Assembly (NCBI RefSeq): GCF_040436345.1
Contig: NC_133215.1
Span: forward strand, 18,731,306-18,795,305
From: Pagrus major
Lineage: Eukaryota; Chordata; Actinopteri; Spariformes; Sparidae
DNA: 64,000 bases
Direction: 5' to 3'
This document shows, piece after piece, positions 35,190 to 48,482 of this stretch. The number at the start of each line of letters is the position of its first letter. Positions within the stretch are counted from its first letter, which is position 1. Position numbers and translations under genes: made by a program. The notes below the pieces were generated by a model. That model worked only from the letters and a program-made list of their open reading frames with translations, did not search any database and was not told the DNA's origin.

Positions 35190-38100
35190 TGCATAAAATA
35201 CAGGGTTTTTTGTTGTTGTTTGTTTGTTTCAAGGTAAAAAGCACTTGTGTTTCTTTTAAAGGTTAAACTTTATCCTTTAGTGTCAGCTCTCCTCAGAGGA
35301 TCAGTATAATTGTTGTAAGAAAGAGTTGTATCAGGATGTTATTTGTTACTTCTCCGACACACAGTACTTATAATGTTGGAATTGCATTTCTACTCTTTAA
35401 AGGGGCTCTGCAGAACTTCTGTGTTGTTCTTGAAGTTGGTCGTTAGTTTAGTCTAGTTAGCAAACTCCATTACTAAACGAACGTTGGCTACTGTTGGCAC
35501 TGAGACGAGGCACTCGAGAATGTGCATAAAGTCACATCCTTTGGGCTGTCGAAAAAAATCCAATCCGAGTCCTTCACAAAGAAATCCACCGTCCAGTAGC
35601 ATTAAACAACTTCAGCAAATCGTCTACAGGCTTGTATAAGCAGAGAGAGAGAGAGACGGAGAAGGTTTCATTTTTCACATCACATTACAATCTGCTCACA
35701 CGTGGCCAATAAAAAAGTGATTATTACATGTAAAATACTACAAATTGTTACATAAAGCCCCTTTAACTGGTCAGATTGTTCTATCTGTGTTCTATCATGA
35801 GCCACAGTGGATATCAGTTCATTCAGCTTTCCCAGAATATATGCATCACATGCACTTTATGTCCTTACACCAATTGAATAAAAGATTAAAATGGATGTGC
35901 TGTAAAAATGAAGAATAAATAAAAAACCTCCAATTAGAAAACCAGTTTATTGTTGTTGATTACAATTCAGCTTCAGCTTCACCTTTTTTGATTGAAATCG
36001 ATCCGTAACATTTCATAACCATTGTGATGGCTGCTTGTCGGTAACAAGATATGATGGCTGTTAGATCAATGTTTTCAGGCAATTTCCTGTTTTTATCTTG
36101 AGTTAGCCATCAGCCCCAACCCCTTCATGAGTAGAGTTTGATACAACTTAGTATTTGTTATGTTGGAGCTGCAGCAGAGGATAAAACTCAAAGTAATCAT
36201 ACTGTACAGAAGCCAAGATGGCTACAGTTTAATGTTCATCCTTAGCTTATTTATTTAATGCCCAACTTCTGTTTGTGAGAAGTTACATGACAATATAGTG
36301 TTGACAATAAAGCCCACCTTGGCCACATCATGTGGCACCATGTTAGCAGCTCACAGGAAACCCACATTGACAAACAGCCCCACCTTTACAGAGCTTGACA
36401 TTCAAACAGTAGGTCAGTGCGCAGTTTCATTGTTCAGAGTTCACTCGAGTGTCACTGACTCTTGTGCTGGAAGGTGTCAGAATCTTCAGTCAGAATTGAG
36501 CGCCTCTGCAGCGGCCTCAGCTACATTTGGATGTACGTATTTCTGACTCTTGGTCGTATCTGTGGCCACAACATAGAATACGTACTATGCGCTTGTATAC
36601 ACAGATGCCAGTGTTAGTAAGGTGATGATTTTCTTAGCATCCGCATATCTATAAAACAATCGTGTCAAATCTAAATAGATTTGCGTGAATTATAACAAAT
36701 CATACTATTCTGGCTATAATCAGTACATAATCATTGTTTTCGACTAAAAATGTTAGATCTTGTGTGTTACGCTGTCTGGATATCCACCAGGCATCACAGA
36801 AATCGAAGAAGATGAACACTTTCTGACTTTAGTACTTATACTTGGAGCATGTATAACCAAACAAAGACTTTTATTCTTAGCTTAAGTGCTATCAGGAAGT
36901 GATTTGTTACCAACCAAACAAATTACAGTAGTAATATATCAAGAAAACATTCATATTTACCCTGTCAACAAGGCATGTAAAGCTTTGGCTCAATGTGCTC
37001 AGCATTGTATATCTGGTGAGATGAAACATTTTTCCATGTAAACAATAATAATAATCATCATTGTGAACAATTAATGCAATGTTAAATTTCAACTGTGCTG
37101 GTATTGATAACAATTTTATGGAGACAAATTTGAAAAAAACAACCAACAATATTTACACTATTAGATGCATGAACCACAGTGTATCCATTCTTCCATTTAT
37201 GAAAAAATATTCACGACTGAATTAATTCCTTTATTCTTTCATTCTTCACAGACAAAATGTGTGTTTTATTTCACTCCCCACTTAAATAACAGTGTATAAA
37301 TTGATCAGATGTACACATTAACCTCTCTATAAAAACATTGTTTGATGTTGCTGATTGCAAAAAGTGTCAGGTTCAGATTCTTGATTAAAATCGATCTGTA
37401 ACATCTCATAATGGTGGTGATGGTTGTGTCTCTGTAACAAGACACAAAAGCTGTTTGCAGGCAATTTCCTGTTTTTATCTCAAGTTAGTTGCCAGCTCAC
37501 AATCTTTGGCCAGTAGTCCGATACAATTCGAGGTATGATCAGTAAGGCTTACAGGAAACCCACAGTGACAAACAGCCCCTCATGCACTGCAAAGCTTAAC
37601 ATGCAAACAGACCGAAGCTGCAGGCTGCTGAAGGTGTTTGTGGAATTGGGTTTGATTTAACAAAAATATCAAAGTTTATTCTAAACATTGTTCCTAATTT
37701 GGTTGGACACTTTTTAAAATGTATTTTTTTTAAAGTCTGTTGTTACAGTTGAGCAAAACCCTGTTCAGTATCCAGCAGCTCTGCAGCCACCTCAGCTACA
37801 TTTAGATATACAGCTTATTTCTGAGTCTACGTCAAATGGCTGACCACTTCCTAACCCTGTGATGTCAATAAAATCAGCTTCAGTTGCTCTTCATGTGAGT
37901 GTGATTTGTTTGCAGACAGATGCAGAGTGTGGTTTCCTGCAGAGACAATGGTCAATGGGGTTATGCTTGAATTATACCATCTGCGTCCTTCAGGTATAAA
38001 CAAATAACTTGTGTTGTGTTGGATGACAAAAAAATATCATTTTGACTTATTAAAGTATTCCTCTAGATTTTTTACACATATTCATAAACACTTGTAGTGA

Positions 38101-38784
38101 GGATGAGTGTATTGGAAAACACAACATGAGTTTCTCTGTGAAAAACGGAGAAGGTGGAGATGTGGATGGTGTAATCTGTAAACAGTTAGAAACACCATCT
38201 CAAGGTGAAGCTCTGCTGACCTCTAGTGGATATGTAGTAGTAGTAACACAAAAAGGCCCAAAAAGAAAGTAGACTCAAAGCAGTCCACACTGATGACACA
38301 GTGCTTTATATTAATCTTTTAATTTACCATCGCTACTGGATTCTGTTACTGCCAAAAAATACCACACAGAAGTGGCTCTTGAAAAAAATGTCATAAAATG
38401 AAATTCCTGGTGGAAAAAACTCCCAGTCCAAATGATTTTGAAAGTCTTTGACTATAGTATTGTTTTGGCGATGCTGTTTGTAGTAGAGAAGGGCCTCATA
38501 TCATCTTTAAGCACTAACAAAACAATCAGATTTTTGCCACAACAGACCGGCACATGTGTTAACAACCCTTAGGTTGATTACAACAGAAGCAATACATGAT
38601 ATTCCCAACCTTTCTGACAACACAGACCAGACAAGAGCTATAATTTGTGGGCAACCCTGGGTGGTAAACAATAAAATGTCTTCATTGTCATGTTCACACT
38701 TTCGTGAATTAAATCAGTTTTGTGAACATCTTAATGTAAATAAAAAATGTTTGCCTTGTGATATGGCAATTACATCAGTCCCCG
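35190..38784. repeat. 3' spacer of unit 2
   Basis: Near-copy of the unit 1 spacer: internal duplication, relic tail exon (about 36752-36850) and CTCF-like core (38218-38229). No functional gene. Confidence 0.7.
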
Positions 38785-38873
38785 TTGTTCTTACTGGGTT
38801 TTCACGGCTTGACACTGAACAACCCAAGACCCAGTACAGGTCCACGGCCCGGTGGTTGGGAACCCCTGCTTTA
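38785..38873 (-). mobile_element. hAT-like terminal fragment, unit 2
   Basis: Same terminal motif as in unit 1, read on the minus strand. The neighbouring deletion removes sequence just to its left. Confidence 0.4.
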
Positions 38874-39153
38874 ATGTGACCATTATATCCGATCTATTTT
38901 TATGATGATGTAAATGAAAAACCTGAAAAATGGAAATCTTGTAAAGGCAACAGTTTAGTATAGAAGTGAGCATGTAAGAGTTTAGAGAATATAATATATC
39001 CAACACAAGTCAGGTGGTACTGAGACAAAAAGGCTCAATTACAAATCTGTCTGCTTTTTCAGCACCTCGGACAGCGCCATGGATTTATTAATACACAGCA
39101 CAGTTAGGCTTCTGATGTTTCTGAGCCATGGTCGAGGCCATGGATTATAACCT

Positions 39154-39402
39154 GGGGCGGCTGTGCGTCAGGGGTAGAACCAGCTTCTTGTTATCGGAAT
39201 GTCGCTGGTTCAATATCCCTGGTCTGCATGTCGAAGTGTCCTTGGGCAAGATAGTGAACTCCAAATTGCTCCTGATGTGCTGGTTGGCACCTCATGGCAG
39301 CCACCGCCATCAGTCTATGAGTGTATGTATGAATTACATACTTTTGTGACTTTGGACAAAAGCGTCTGCTAAATGCCCTGAATGTATTAATGTATTAATG
39401 TA
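39154..39402 (+). mobile_element. tRNA-derived SINE, unit 2
   Basis: Same insertion point and body as in unit 1. The B-box region is changed (GGTTCAATATCC) and the open frame is broken earlier, as expected for non-coding sequence. Confidence 0.75.
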
Positions 39403-40847
39403 CAAACCTCGGCCAGATAAAGTATCAATGAGTCAAGCATCTAGACACATTCAACTTTACAACCCTTCTACCCCTGCACTCTCTCTGCTACTAGGGTCTC
39501 TGATCCCCCCTGTGATGTCCCCTGTCATATTGGATAATTGGTTTCTTGAGACTTTTTAATACTGAGCCGGTAGATCCACAGCAAATAGGTAGGAATAGAA
39601 AAAAGACAGAAAATCAGTTTACCATAAGCAAGGACAATAAGAAAAAAATGCTGGAGTTAAAATGATCAAAATTTAGGATTGTAAACCAATAACAGACCGT
39701 GTCATTGTATAATTCATTGTCATTTCATCTCCCCCATATTTATTACATTTTTCAGTTCATGAACTGGCTTGAAAATGACTGAACAACACCATCTATAGGC
39801 AGAATGCCACTTTTAAGGTGGACTGGCAAATTCCAATAAGAAGCTGTGAATTGGACGCCAACTTCAGTGTCATCTGTTGCAGCATAGTGGAAATCTCTGC
39901 ATGTGTCTTGCCAGTTTCAAATAAGTCTTTATTATATTAGCGTGTGATTCCAGAGTGGTCATGGTGTCGATTGGGGTGCCCTGGGTCCCTGGTGAGATCC
40001 AATTAGGATATCCACCCCAGCTCCACCCTCTGAATAAGGTCACTTATTCTGGCCACTTAAAAAGCTGGCGACGGCCATAATGCAAACTCAAGGCATCCAA
40101 ACAGTAGTCCACAAACCGATGGGTGGAGTCACAGTGGGTTAACTTTTGGGTTGAACACAAAATCAGATCTCCAGAATACTAACTTTTGGTGTTTGGGACA
40201 TTTTCTGAAACAACAAATGATGTCATTTTTCTTGGGAGGAAAGTCTCTAGGGAAGAGATGAGGGTTGAAGTTGAGTTTGGCAGATCAAACAATCTACACA
40301 TGAGCCATACACAGGATGTTTTGGTAAGTATTGATAATATACTTATTCTAATATGATTACTTGTAGGAATTAAAAGCTACAGCCGATGTGATCACTGGTA
40401 ACAAGAGTCACTCTCTTTTGTCTCACCAAGAGCTGCTACCAAAGACTGGCCTGTTACATCTTTGAAAATGGCAACAGGCTGCATAGTAACAATACATTTA
40501 CAATTTAAAGTCTCACAACATGAATGTTAAAGAGCGGACGGCATAACCAAGACCAAATATACTACTAGGTCCTTCAAAGGCATTACTCTACATAGTACTC
40601 TTTCAGAACGCTACCATGTAAATGATAACACCTCCTCTAATTATGTTACATCAAAAGGAAACATCAACGAGCAGAATGTCACATACTGTGGCATTACACC
40701 AATAGAAAACAACCACAGAAGAAATGTTCCACTTGACTGGCCAATCACAGCCTATATTTCCTTTAATGGAAAAGTTTGCGCAAGTTGTGAAATCAGTGAG
40801 AAAGTTTCGCTTCACTGTCTTTTAACTCTCATTCATCATCATCACAG

Positions 40848-42665
40848 ATGGACGGGCTGCACATGTTTCTGGTCGTTCTCTTAGGTAAAACTTTTGATAA
40901 AATATTTGGATGATTTAATCACAATTCTTAGGTTCCATTTTGAGAGTAGTTCATTCCTACATTCTCAGTGTTGTTGTGTTGCACCTGCTGTCATGTGAGA
41001 CCCTGTAACACTGAGCACATTTCTAACTGCTTTTATGATTGTGTTTGTGTTCCAGGAGTCGTTTCTTACAGTCATAATCAGGTCACTGGATCAGTGTTGG
41101 AGGTGTCAGTCCGACCAGGAGACAACATCACTCTGTACTGTGACTGCAAAAAATCTCTTGGAGTTTACATAATGTGGTACAGGAACTGCTCTCATGAGAA
41201 CCAGCCTCCGTTTATCATGAAATTTACAAAAGGTAAAGCTGAAGATTTCCTGAGGATGTACCCTCGTTTTAAGTTTGTGAACAACACTTCCTCTAATTCC
41301 TATGACCTGCTAATCATGAACGTCACTGAATCAGATGAGGGGCTCTACTACTGTGGAACTGAACAGAGAAAAGTGGTGGAAAAAGATAAAATTGCTCCCA
41401 AAACTGATTACAGATATGGCAACGTCAGAACAAGGATCATACTCAGTAAGTATTGTTGTCTGAATTATCTTTGTACCTGAATTATCTGTAATCCTTTAAC
41501 TAAATTAATTCAGTAAGAAGCCCAGATGTTGTGCAGTTATTGATGATGAAAAAGCTGAACCACAACGAAGTTCACTCACCATTCACTGTATGTGAAGATT
41601 TTGTGCATGAACACAGTGTATTATCATATAATACATTTTTGTCATATCTGGGACTTCATGTAACTGAATTGTTGTAAGTCGTTCTTAAACATGCACCCTT
41701 TATGTATTGTTATTCACAGTGAGTTTTGGGATAATTTTACATTTGTAATGTGAGAGGACAGGCTCAAACAGGGTTAAAGGTTGCATATTGCACTTATTGC
41801 TGGAGTGAGCTCAAAATCTAATAAGCCAGAGACTTTATTCAAATGAGGATAGATATCTCTTCAGAGGAGATACTGGAATGGGACCAAAGTTGAGAATAGT
41901 CTTATCAACAAGGCAGGGTCAACAGTACACTGTGCATCGGTCTTGGCAGGAGACATAATAATGGCAATGCAGGATTTTATTTTATTTTCTGCTCAACAAA
42001 GACTTGAGTTTTCCAGCTATCACACTTATGTCCACATACACATAAAACCATGGTGAACACAATGAAAAAGAAACGTATATTAATTCTGACATGTTAGTTA
42101 GATCAGAAATAACTGAAGCTCATCGACACAACTTTGTGTTTCTTCCAGACTCGAGTGAGACTGATCACTGTCAGCCTTCCCGCCCGAATGCACAAGACTG
42201 TGATGTGTGCTGGAGACTGCTGTTTTCTCTGTGTCCAGTTTCTGCTGTTCTCTCCTCTCTCATCTCCGCTCTTGTGGCTTATCATCTCTGTGGAAAGAAA
42301 GGTAACTCACTTTTTAATCTTGAAGTAGTAATATCAGACATTTTGTGAATAATTAATCCACATAATTCATTGACCATGATGCTGTATTTATTTCTGCAGC
42401 TAAAGGCCCTCAAGTTGATGAGCAAAAACCTGAAAGTAGACATCAAACAGGACCAAATCAGGTAGGTGTAACAGTAGAACATAATGCACCATGGCATTAA
42501 ACAACAGCGTGATCAGGATTGTAAACAAATATCAAATCTTAGGTTGAAGATGTGTGTTACGCTGCACTGGAAATCCGTCAGCCATCACAGAGACCAAAGA
42601 AGAAGAAGAGAAGTCAGAGTTCTGACTTCAGCACCTATTCTGCCATCAACACTTCCAGGATGTAG
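40848..42665 (+). CDS. Gene 3: NITR-like inhibitory Ig receptor, two ITIMs
   Basis: Exons 40848-40884, 41056-41445, 42149-42301, 42400-42461 and 42543-42665, encoding 254 residues. The C'-D segment is like gene 2 (IMKFTKGKAEDFLRMYPR). The N-terminus has SHNQVTG, the CDR3-like loop is GTEQRKVVEKDKIAPKT, and the last sequon is lost (YGNVRTR instead of YGNVTTR). The transmembrane exon is as in gene 2. The tail has VCYAALEI (D to E) and STYSAI. AATAAA is at 42757. All splice borders are canonical. Confidence 0.87.
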
Positions 42666-42756
42666 AGGGCCTAAAACAAAAGAAAAAAAGAGTATAATGA
42701 TGATTGATAAAGAATTATAAAACTAATTGTCCCCATTTAAAGCGGAAGAACTGGAT

Positions 42757-42762
42757 AATAAA
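42757..42762 (+). terminator. Poly(A) signal, gene 3
   Basis: AATAAA 92 bases after the stop codon. Confidence 0.7.
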
Positions 42763-42774
42763 GAAAATTTGTAT

Positions 42775-45700
42775 GCATAAAATACAGGGTTTTTTGTTGT
42801 TGTTTGTTTGTTTCAAGGTAAAAAGCACTTGTGTTTCTTTTAAAGGTTAAACTTTATCCTTTAGTGTCAGCTCTCCTCAGAGGATCAGTATAATTGTTGT
42901 AAGAAAGAGTTGTATCAGGATGTTATTTGTTACTTCTCCGACACACAGTACTTACAATGTTGGAATTGCATTTCTACTCTTTAAAGGGGCTCTGCAGAAC
43001 TTCTGTGTTGTTCTTGAAGTTGGTCGTTAGTTTAGTCTAGTTAGCAAACTCCATTACTAAACGAACGTTGGCTACTGTTGGCACTGAGACGAGGCACTCG
43101 AGAATGTGCATAAAGTCACATCCTTTGGGCTGTCGAAAAAAATCCAATCCGAGTCCTTCACAAAGAAATCCACCGTCCAGTAGCATTAAACAACTTCAGC
43201 AAATCGTCTACAGGCTTGTATAAGCAGAGAGAGAGAGAGACGGAGAAGGTTTCATTTTTCACATCACATTACAATCTGCTCACACGTGGCCAATAAAAAA
43301 GTGATTATTACATGTAAATTACTACAAATTGTTACATAAAGCCCCTTTAACTGGTCAGATTGTTCTATCTGTGTTCTATCATGAGCCACAGTGGATATCA
43401 GTTCATTCAGCTTTCACAGAATATATGCATCACATGCACTTTATGTCCTTACACCAATTGAATAAAAGATTAAAATGGATGTGCTGTAAAAATGAAGAAT
43501 AAATAAAAAACCTCCAATTAGAAAACCAGTTTATTGTTGTTGATTACAATTCAGCTTCAGCTTCACCTTTTTTGATTGAAATCGATCCGTAACATTTCAT
43601 AACCATTGTGATGGCTGCTTGTCGGTAACAAGATATGATGGCTGTTAGATCAATGTTTTCAGGCAATTTCCTGTTTTTATCTTGAGTTAGCCATCAGCCC
43701 CAACCCCTTCATGAGTAGAGTTTGATACAACTTAGTATTTGTTATGTTGGAGCTGCAGCAGAGGATAAAACTCAAAGTAATCATACTGTACAGAAGCCAA
43801 GATGGCTACAGTTTAATGTTCATCCTTAGCTTATTTATTTAATGCCCAACTTCTGTTTGTGAGAAGTTACATGACAATATAGTGTTGACAATAAAGCCCA
43901 CCTTGGCCACATCATGTGGCACCATGTTAGCAGCTCACAGGAAACCCACATTGACAAACAGCCCCACCTTTACAGAGCTTGACATTCAAACAGTAGGTCA
44001 GTGCGCAGTTTCATTGTTCAGAGTTCACTCGAGTGTCACTGACTCTTGTGCTGGAAGGTGTCAGAATCTTCAGTCAGAATTGAGCGCCTCTGCAGCGGCC
44101 TCAGCTACATTTGGATGTACGTATTTCTGACTCTTGGTCGTATCTGTGGCCACAACATAGAATATGTACTATGCGCTTGTATACACAGGTGCCAGTGTTA
44201 GTAAGGTGATGATTTTCTTAGCATCCGCATATCTATAAAACAATCGTGTCAAATCTAAATAGATTTGAGTGAATTATAACAAATCATACTATTCTGGCTA
44301 TAATCAGTACATAATCATTGTTTTCGACTAAAAATGTTAGATCTTGTGTGTTACGCTGTCTGGATATCCACCAGGCATCACAGAAATCGAAGAAGATGAA
44401 CACTTTCTGACTTTAGTACTTATACTTGGAGCATGTATAACCAAACAAAGACTTTTATTCTTAGCTTAAGTGCTATCAGGAAGTGATTTGTTACCAACTA
44501 AACAAATTACAGTAGTAATATATCAAGAAAACATTAATATTTACCCTGTCAACAAGGCATGTAAAGCTTTGGCTCAATGTGCTCAGCATTGTATATCTGG
44601 TGAGATGAAACATTTTTCCATGTAAACAATAATAATAATCATCATTGTGAACAATTAATGCAATGTTAAATTTCAACTCTGCTGGTATTGATAACAATTT
44701 TATGGAGACAAATTTGAAAAAAACAACCAACAATATTTACACTATTAGATGCATGAACCACAGTGTATCCATTCTTCCATTTATGAAAAAATATTCACGA
44801 CTGAATTAATTCCTTTATTCTTTCATTCTTCACAGACAAAATGTGTGTTTTATTTCACTCCCCACTTAAATAACAGTGTATAAATTGATCAGATGTACAC
44901 ATTAACCTCTCTATAAAAACATTGTTTGATGTTGCTGATTGCAAAAAGTGTCAGGTTCAGATTCTTGATTAAAATCGATCTGTAACATCTCATAATGGTA
45001 GTGATGGTTGTGTCTCTGTAACAAGACACAAAAGCTGTTTGCAGGCAATTTCCTGTTTTTATCTCAAGTTAGTTGCCAGCTCACAATCTTTGGCCAGTAG
45101 TCCGATTCGAGGTATGATCAGTAAGGCTTACAGGAAACCCACAGTGACAAACAGCCCCTCATGCACTGCAAAGCTTAACATGCAAACAGACCGAAGCTGC
45201 AGGCTGCTGAAGGTGTTTGTGGAATTGGGTTTGATTTAACAAAAATATCAAAGTTTATTCTAAACATTGTTCCTAATTTGGTTGGACACTTTTTAAAATG
45301 TATTTTTTTTAAAGTCTGTTGTTACAGTTGAGCAAAACCCTGTTCAGTATCCAGCAGCTCTGCAGCCACCTCAGCTACATTTAGATATACAGCTTATTTC
45401 TGAGTCTACGTCAAATGGCTGACCACTTCCTAACCCTGTGATGTCAATAAAATCATCTTCAGTTGCTCTTCATGTGAGTGTGATTTGTTTGCAGACAGAT
45501 GCAGAGTGTGGTTTCCTGCAGAGACAATGGTCAATGGGGTTATGCTTGAATTATACCATCTCCGTCCTTCAGGTATAAACAAATAACTTGTGTTGTGTTG
45601 GATGACAAAAAAATATCATTTTGACTTATTAAAGTATTCCTCTAGATTTTTTACACATATTCATAAACACTTGTAGTGAGGATGAGTGTATTGGAAAACA

Positions 45701-46424
45701 CAACATGAGTTTCTCTGTGAAAAACGGAGAAGGTGGAGATGTGGATGGTGTAATCTGTAAACAGTTAGAAACACCATCTCAAGGTGAAGCTCTGCTGACC
45801 TCTAGTGGATATGTAGTAGTAGTAACACAAAAAGGCCCAAAAAGAAAGTAGACTCAAAGCAGTCCACAGTGATGACACAGTGCTTTATATTAATCTTTTA
45901 ATTTACCATTGCTGCTGGATTCTGTTACTGCCAAAAAATACCACACAGAAGTGGCTCTTGAAAAAAATGTCATAAAATGAAATCCCCGGTGGAACAAACT
46001 CCCAGTCCAAATGATTTTGAAAGTCTTTGACTATAGTATTGTTTTGGCGATGCTGTTTGTAGTAGAGAAGGGCCTCATATCATCTTTAAGCACTAACAAA
46101 ACAATCAGATTTTTGCCACAACAGACCGGCACATGTGTTAGCAACCCTTAGGTTGATTACAACAGAAGCAATACATGATATTCCCAACCTTTCTGACAAC
46201 ACAGACCAGACAAGAGCTATAATTTGTGGGCAACCCTGGGTGGTAAACAATAAAATGTCTTCATTGTCATGTTCACACTTTCGTGAATTAAATCAGTTTT
46301 GTGAACATCTTAATGTAAATAAAAAATGTTTGCCTTGTGATATGTAATAAAATTGTTGCCATTTCTAGGAAATAAATAACAAAACACAATGCAGTACATT
46401 AATGGCAATTACATCAGTCCACTT
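42775..46424. repeat. 3' spacer of unit 3
   Basis: Near-copy of the unit 1 spacer: internal duplication, relic tail exon (about 44336-44435) and CTCF-like core (45797-45808). No functional gene. Confidence 0.7.
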
Positions 46425-46513
46425 TGTTCCTACTGGGTTTTCAAGGCTTGATACTGAACAACCCAAGACCCAGTACAGGTCCACGGCCCGGTGGTTGGGA
46501 ACCCCTGCTTTAA
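46425..46513 (-). mobile_element. hAT-like terminal fragment, unit 3
   Basis: Minus strand reads GCAGGGGTTCCCAACCACCG GGCCGTGGACC, the typical hAT-type end, here with the best-preserved motif. Confidence 0.45.
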
Positions 46514-46788
46514 TGTGACCATTATATCCAATTTATTTTTATGGTGATGTAAAAAACCTGAAAAATGGAAATCTTGTAAAGGCAACAGTTTAGTAGAGAA
46601 GTGAGCATGTAAGAGTTTAGAGAATATAATATATCCAACACAAGTCAGGTGGTACTGAGACAAAAAGGCTCAATTACAAATCCGTTTGCTACTTCAGCAC
46701 CTCGGACAGCGCCATGGATTTATTAATACACAGCACAGTTAGGCTTCTGATGTTTCTGAGCCATGGTCGAGGCCATGGATTATAACCT

Positions 46789-47038
46789 GGGGCGGCTGTG
46801 CGTCAGGGGTAGAACCAGCTTCTTGTTATCGGAATGTCGCTGGTTTGATTCCCCTGGTCTGCATGTCGAAGTGTCCTTGGGCAAGATAGTGAACTCCAAA
46901 CTGCTCCTGATGTGCTGGTTGGCACCTCATGGCAGCCACCGCCATCAGTCTATGAGTGTATGTATGAATTACATACTTTTGTGGCTTTGGACAAAAGCGT
47001 CTGCTAAATGCCCTGAATGTATAAATGTATTAATGTAC
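46789..47038 (+). mobile_element. tRNA-derived SINE, unit 3
   Basis: Same insertion point and sequence as in unit 1. Confidence 0.75.
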
Positions 47039-48482
47039 AAACCTCGGCCAGAAAAAGTATCAATGAGTCAAGCATCTAGACACATTCAACTTTACAACCC
47101 TTCTGCCCCTGCACTCTCTCTGCTACTAGGGTCTCTGATCCCCCCTGTGATGTCCCCTGTCATATTGGATAATTGGTTTCTTGAGACTTTTTAATACTGA
47201 GCAGGTAGATCCACAGCAAATAGGTAGGAATAGAAAAAAGACAGAAAATCAGTTTACCATGAGCAAGGACAATAAGAAAAAAATCCTAGAGTTAAAATGA
47301 TCAAAATTTAGGATTGTAAACCAATAACAGACCGTGTCATTGTATAATTCATTGTCATTTCATCTCCCCCATATATATTACATTTTTCAGTTCATGAACT
47401 GGCTTGAAAATGACTGAACAACACCCTCTATAGGCAGAATGCCACTTTTAAGGTGGACTGGCAAATTCCAATAAGAAGCTGTGAATCGGACGCCAACTTC
47501 AGTGTCGTCTGTTGCAGCATAGTGGAAATCTCTGCATGTGTCTTGCCAGTTTCAAATAAGTCTTTATTATATTAGCGTGTGATTCCAGTGTGGTCATGGT
47601 GTCGATTGGGGTGCCCTGGGTCCCTGGTGAGATCCAATTAGGATATCCACCCCAGCTCCACCCTCTGAATAAGGTCACTTATTCTGGCCACTTAAAAAGC
47701 TGGCGACGGCCATAATGCAAACTCAAGGCATCCAAACAGTAGTCCACAAACCGATGGGTGGAGTCACAGTGGGTTAACTTTTGGGTTGAACACAAAATCA
47801 GATCTCCAGAATACTAACTTTTGGTGTTTGGGACATTTTCTGAAACAACAAATGATGTCATTTTTCTTGGGAGGAAAGTCTCTAGGGAAGAGATGAGGGT
47901 TGAAGTTGAGTTTGGCAGATCAAACAATCTACACATGAGCCATACACAGGATGTTTTGGTAAGTATTGATAATATACTTATTCTAATATGATTACTTGTA
48001 GGAATTAAAAGCTACAACCGATGTGATCACTGGTAACAAGAGTCACTCTCTTTTGTCTCACCAAGAGCTGCTACCAAAGACTGGCCTGTTATATCTTTGA
48101 AAATGGCAACAGGCTGCATAGTAACAATACATTTACAATTTAAAGTCTCACAACATGAATGTTAAAGAGCGGACGGCATAACAAAGACCAAATATACTAC
48201 TAGGTCCTTCAAAGGCATTACTCTACATAGTACTCTTTCAGAACGCTACCATGTAAATGATAACACCTCCTCTAATTATGTTACATCAAAAGGAAACATC
48301 AACGAGCAGAATGTCACATACTGTGGCATTACACCAATAGAAAACAACCACAGAAGAAATGTTCCACTTGACTGGCCAATCACAGCCTATATTTCCTTTA
48401 ATGGAAAAGTTTGCGCAAGTGGTGAAATCAGTGAGAAAGTTTCGCTTCACTGTCTCTTAACTCTCATTCATCATCATCACAG

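Larger units (their letters stand above)
31930..39523 (+). repeat. Array unit 2
   Basis: Starts at 'TCATATTGGATAATTGG', with gene 2 at 33262-35081. It has the same order of relic exons, spacer, hAT-like fragment and SINE as unit 1. It lacks about 60 bases present in units 1 and 3 near 38765 (GTAATAAAATTG.. through ..TACATTAAT), with short flanking homology at the break. Confidence 0.9.
39524..47158 (+). repeat. Array unit 3
   Basis: Same order as units 1 and 2, with gene 3 at 40848-42665. It retains the roughly 60 bases that unit 2 has lost near the hAT-like fragment. Confidence 0.9.
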
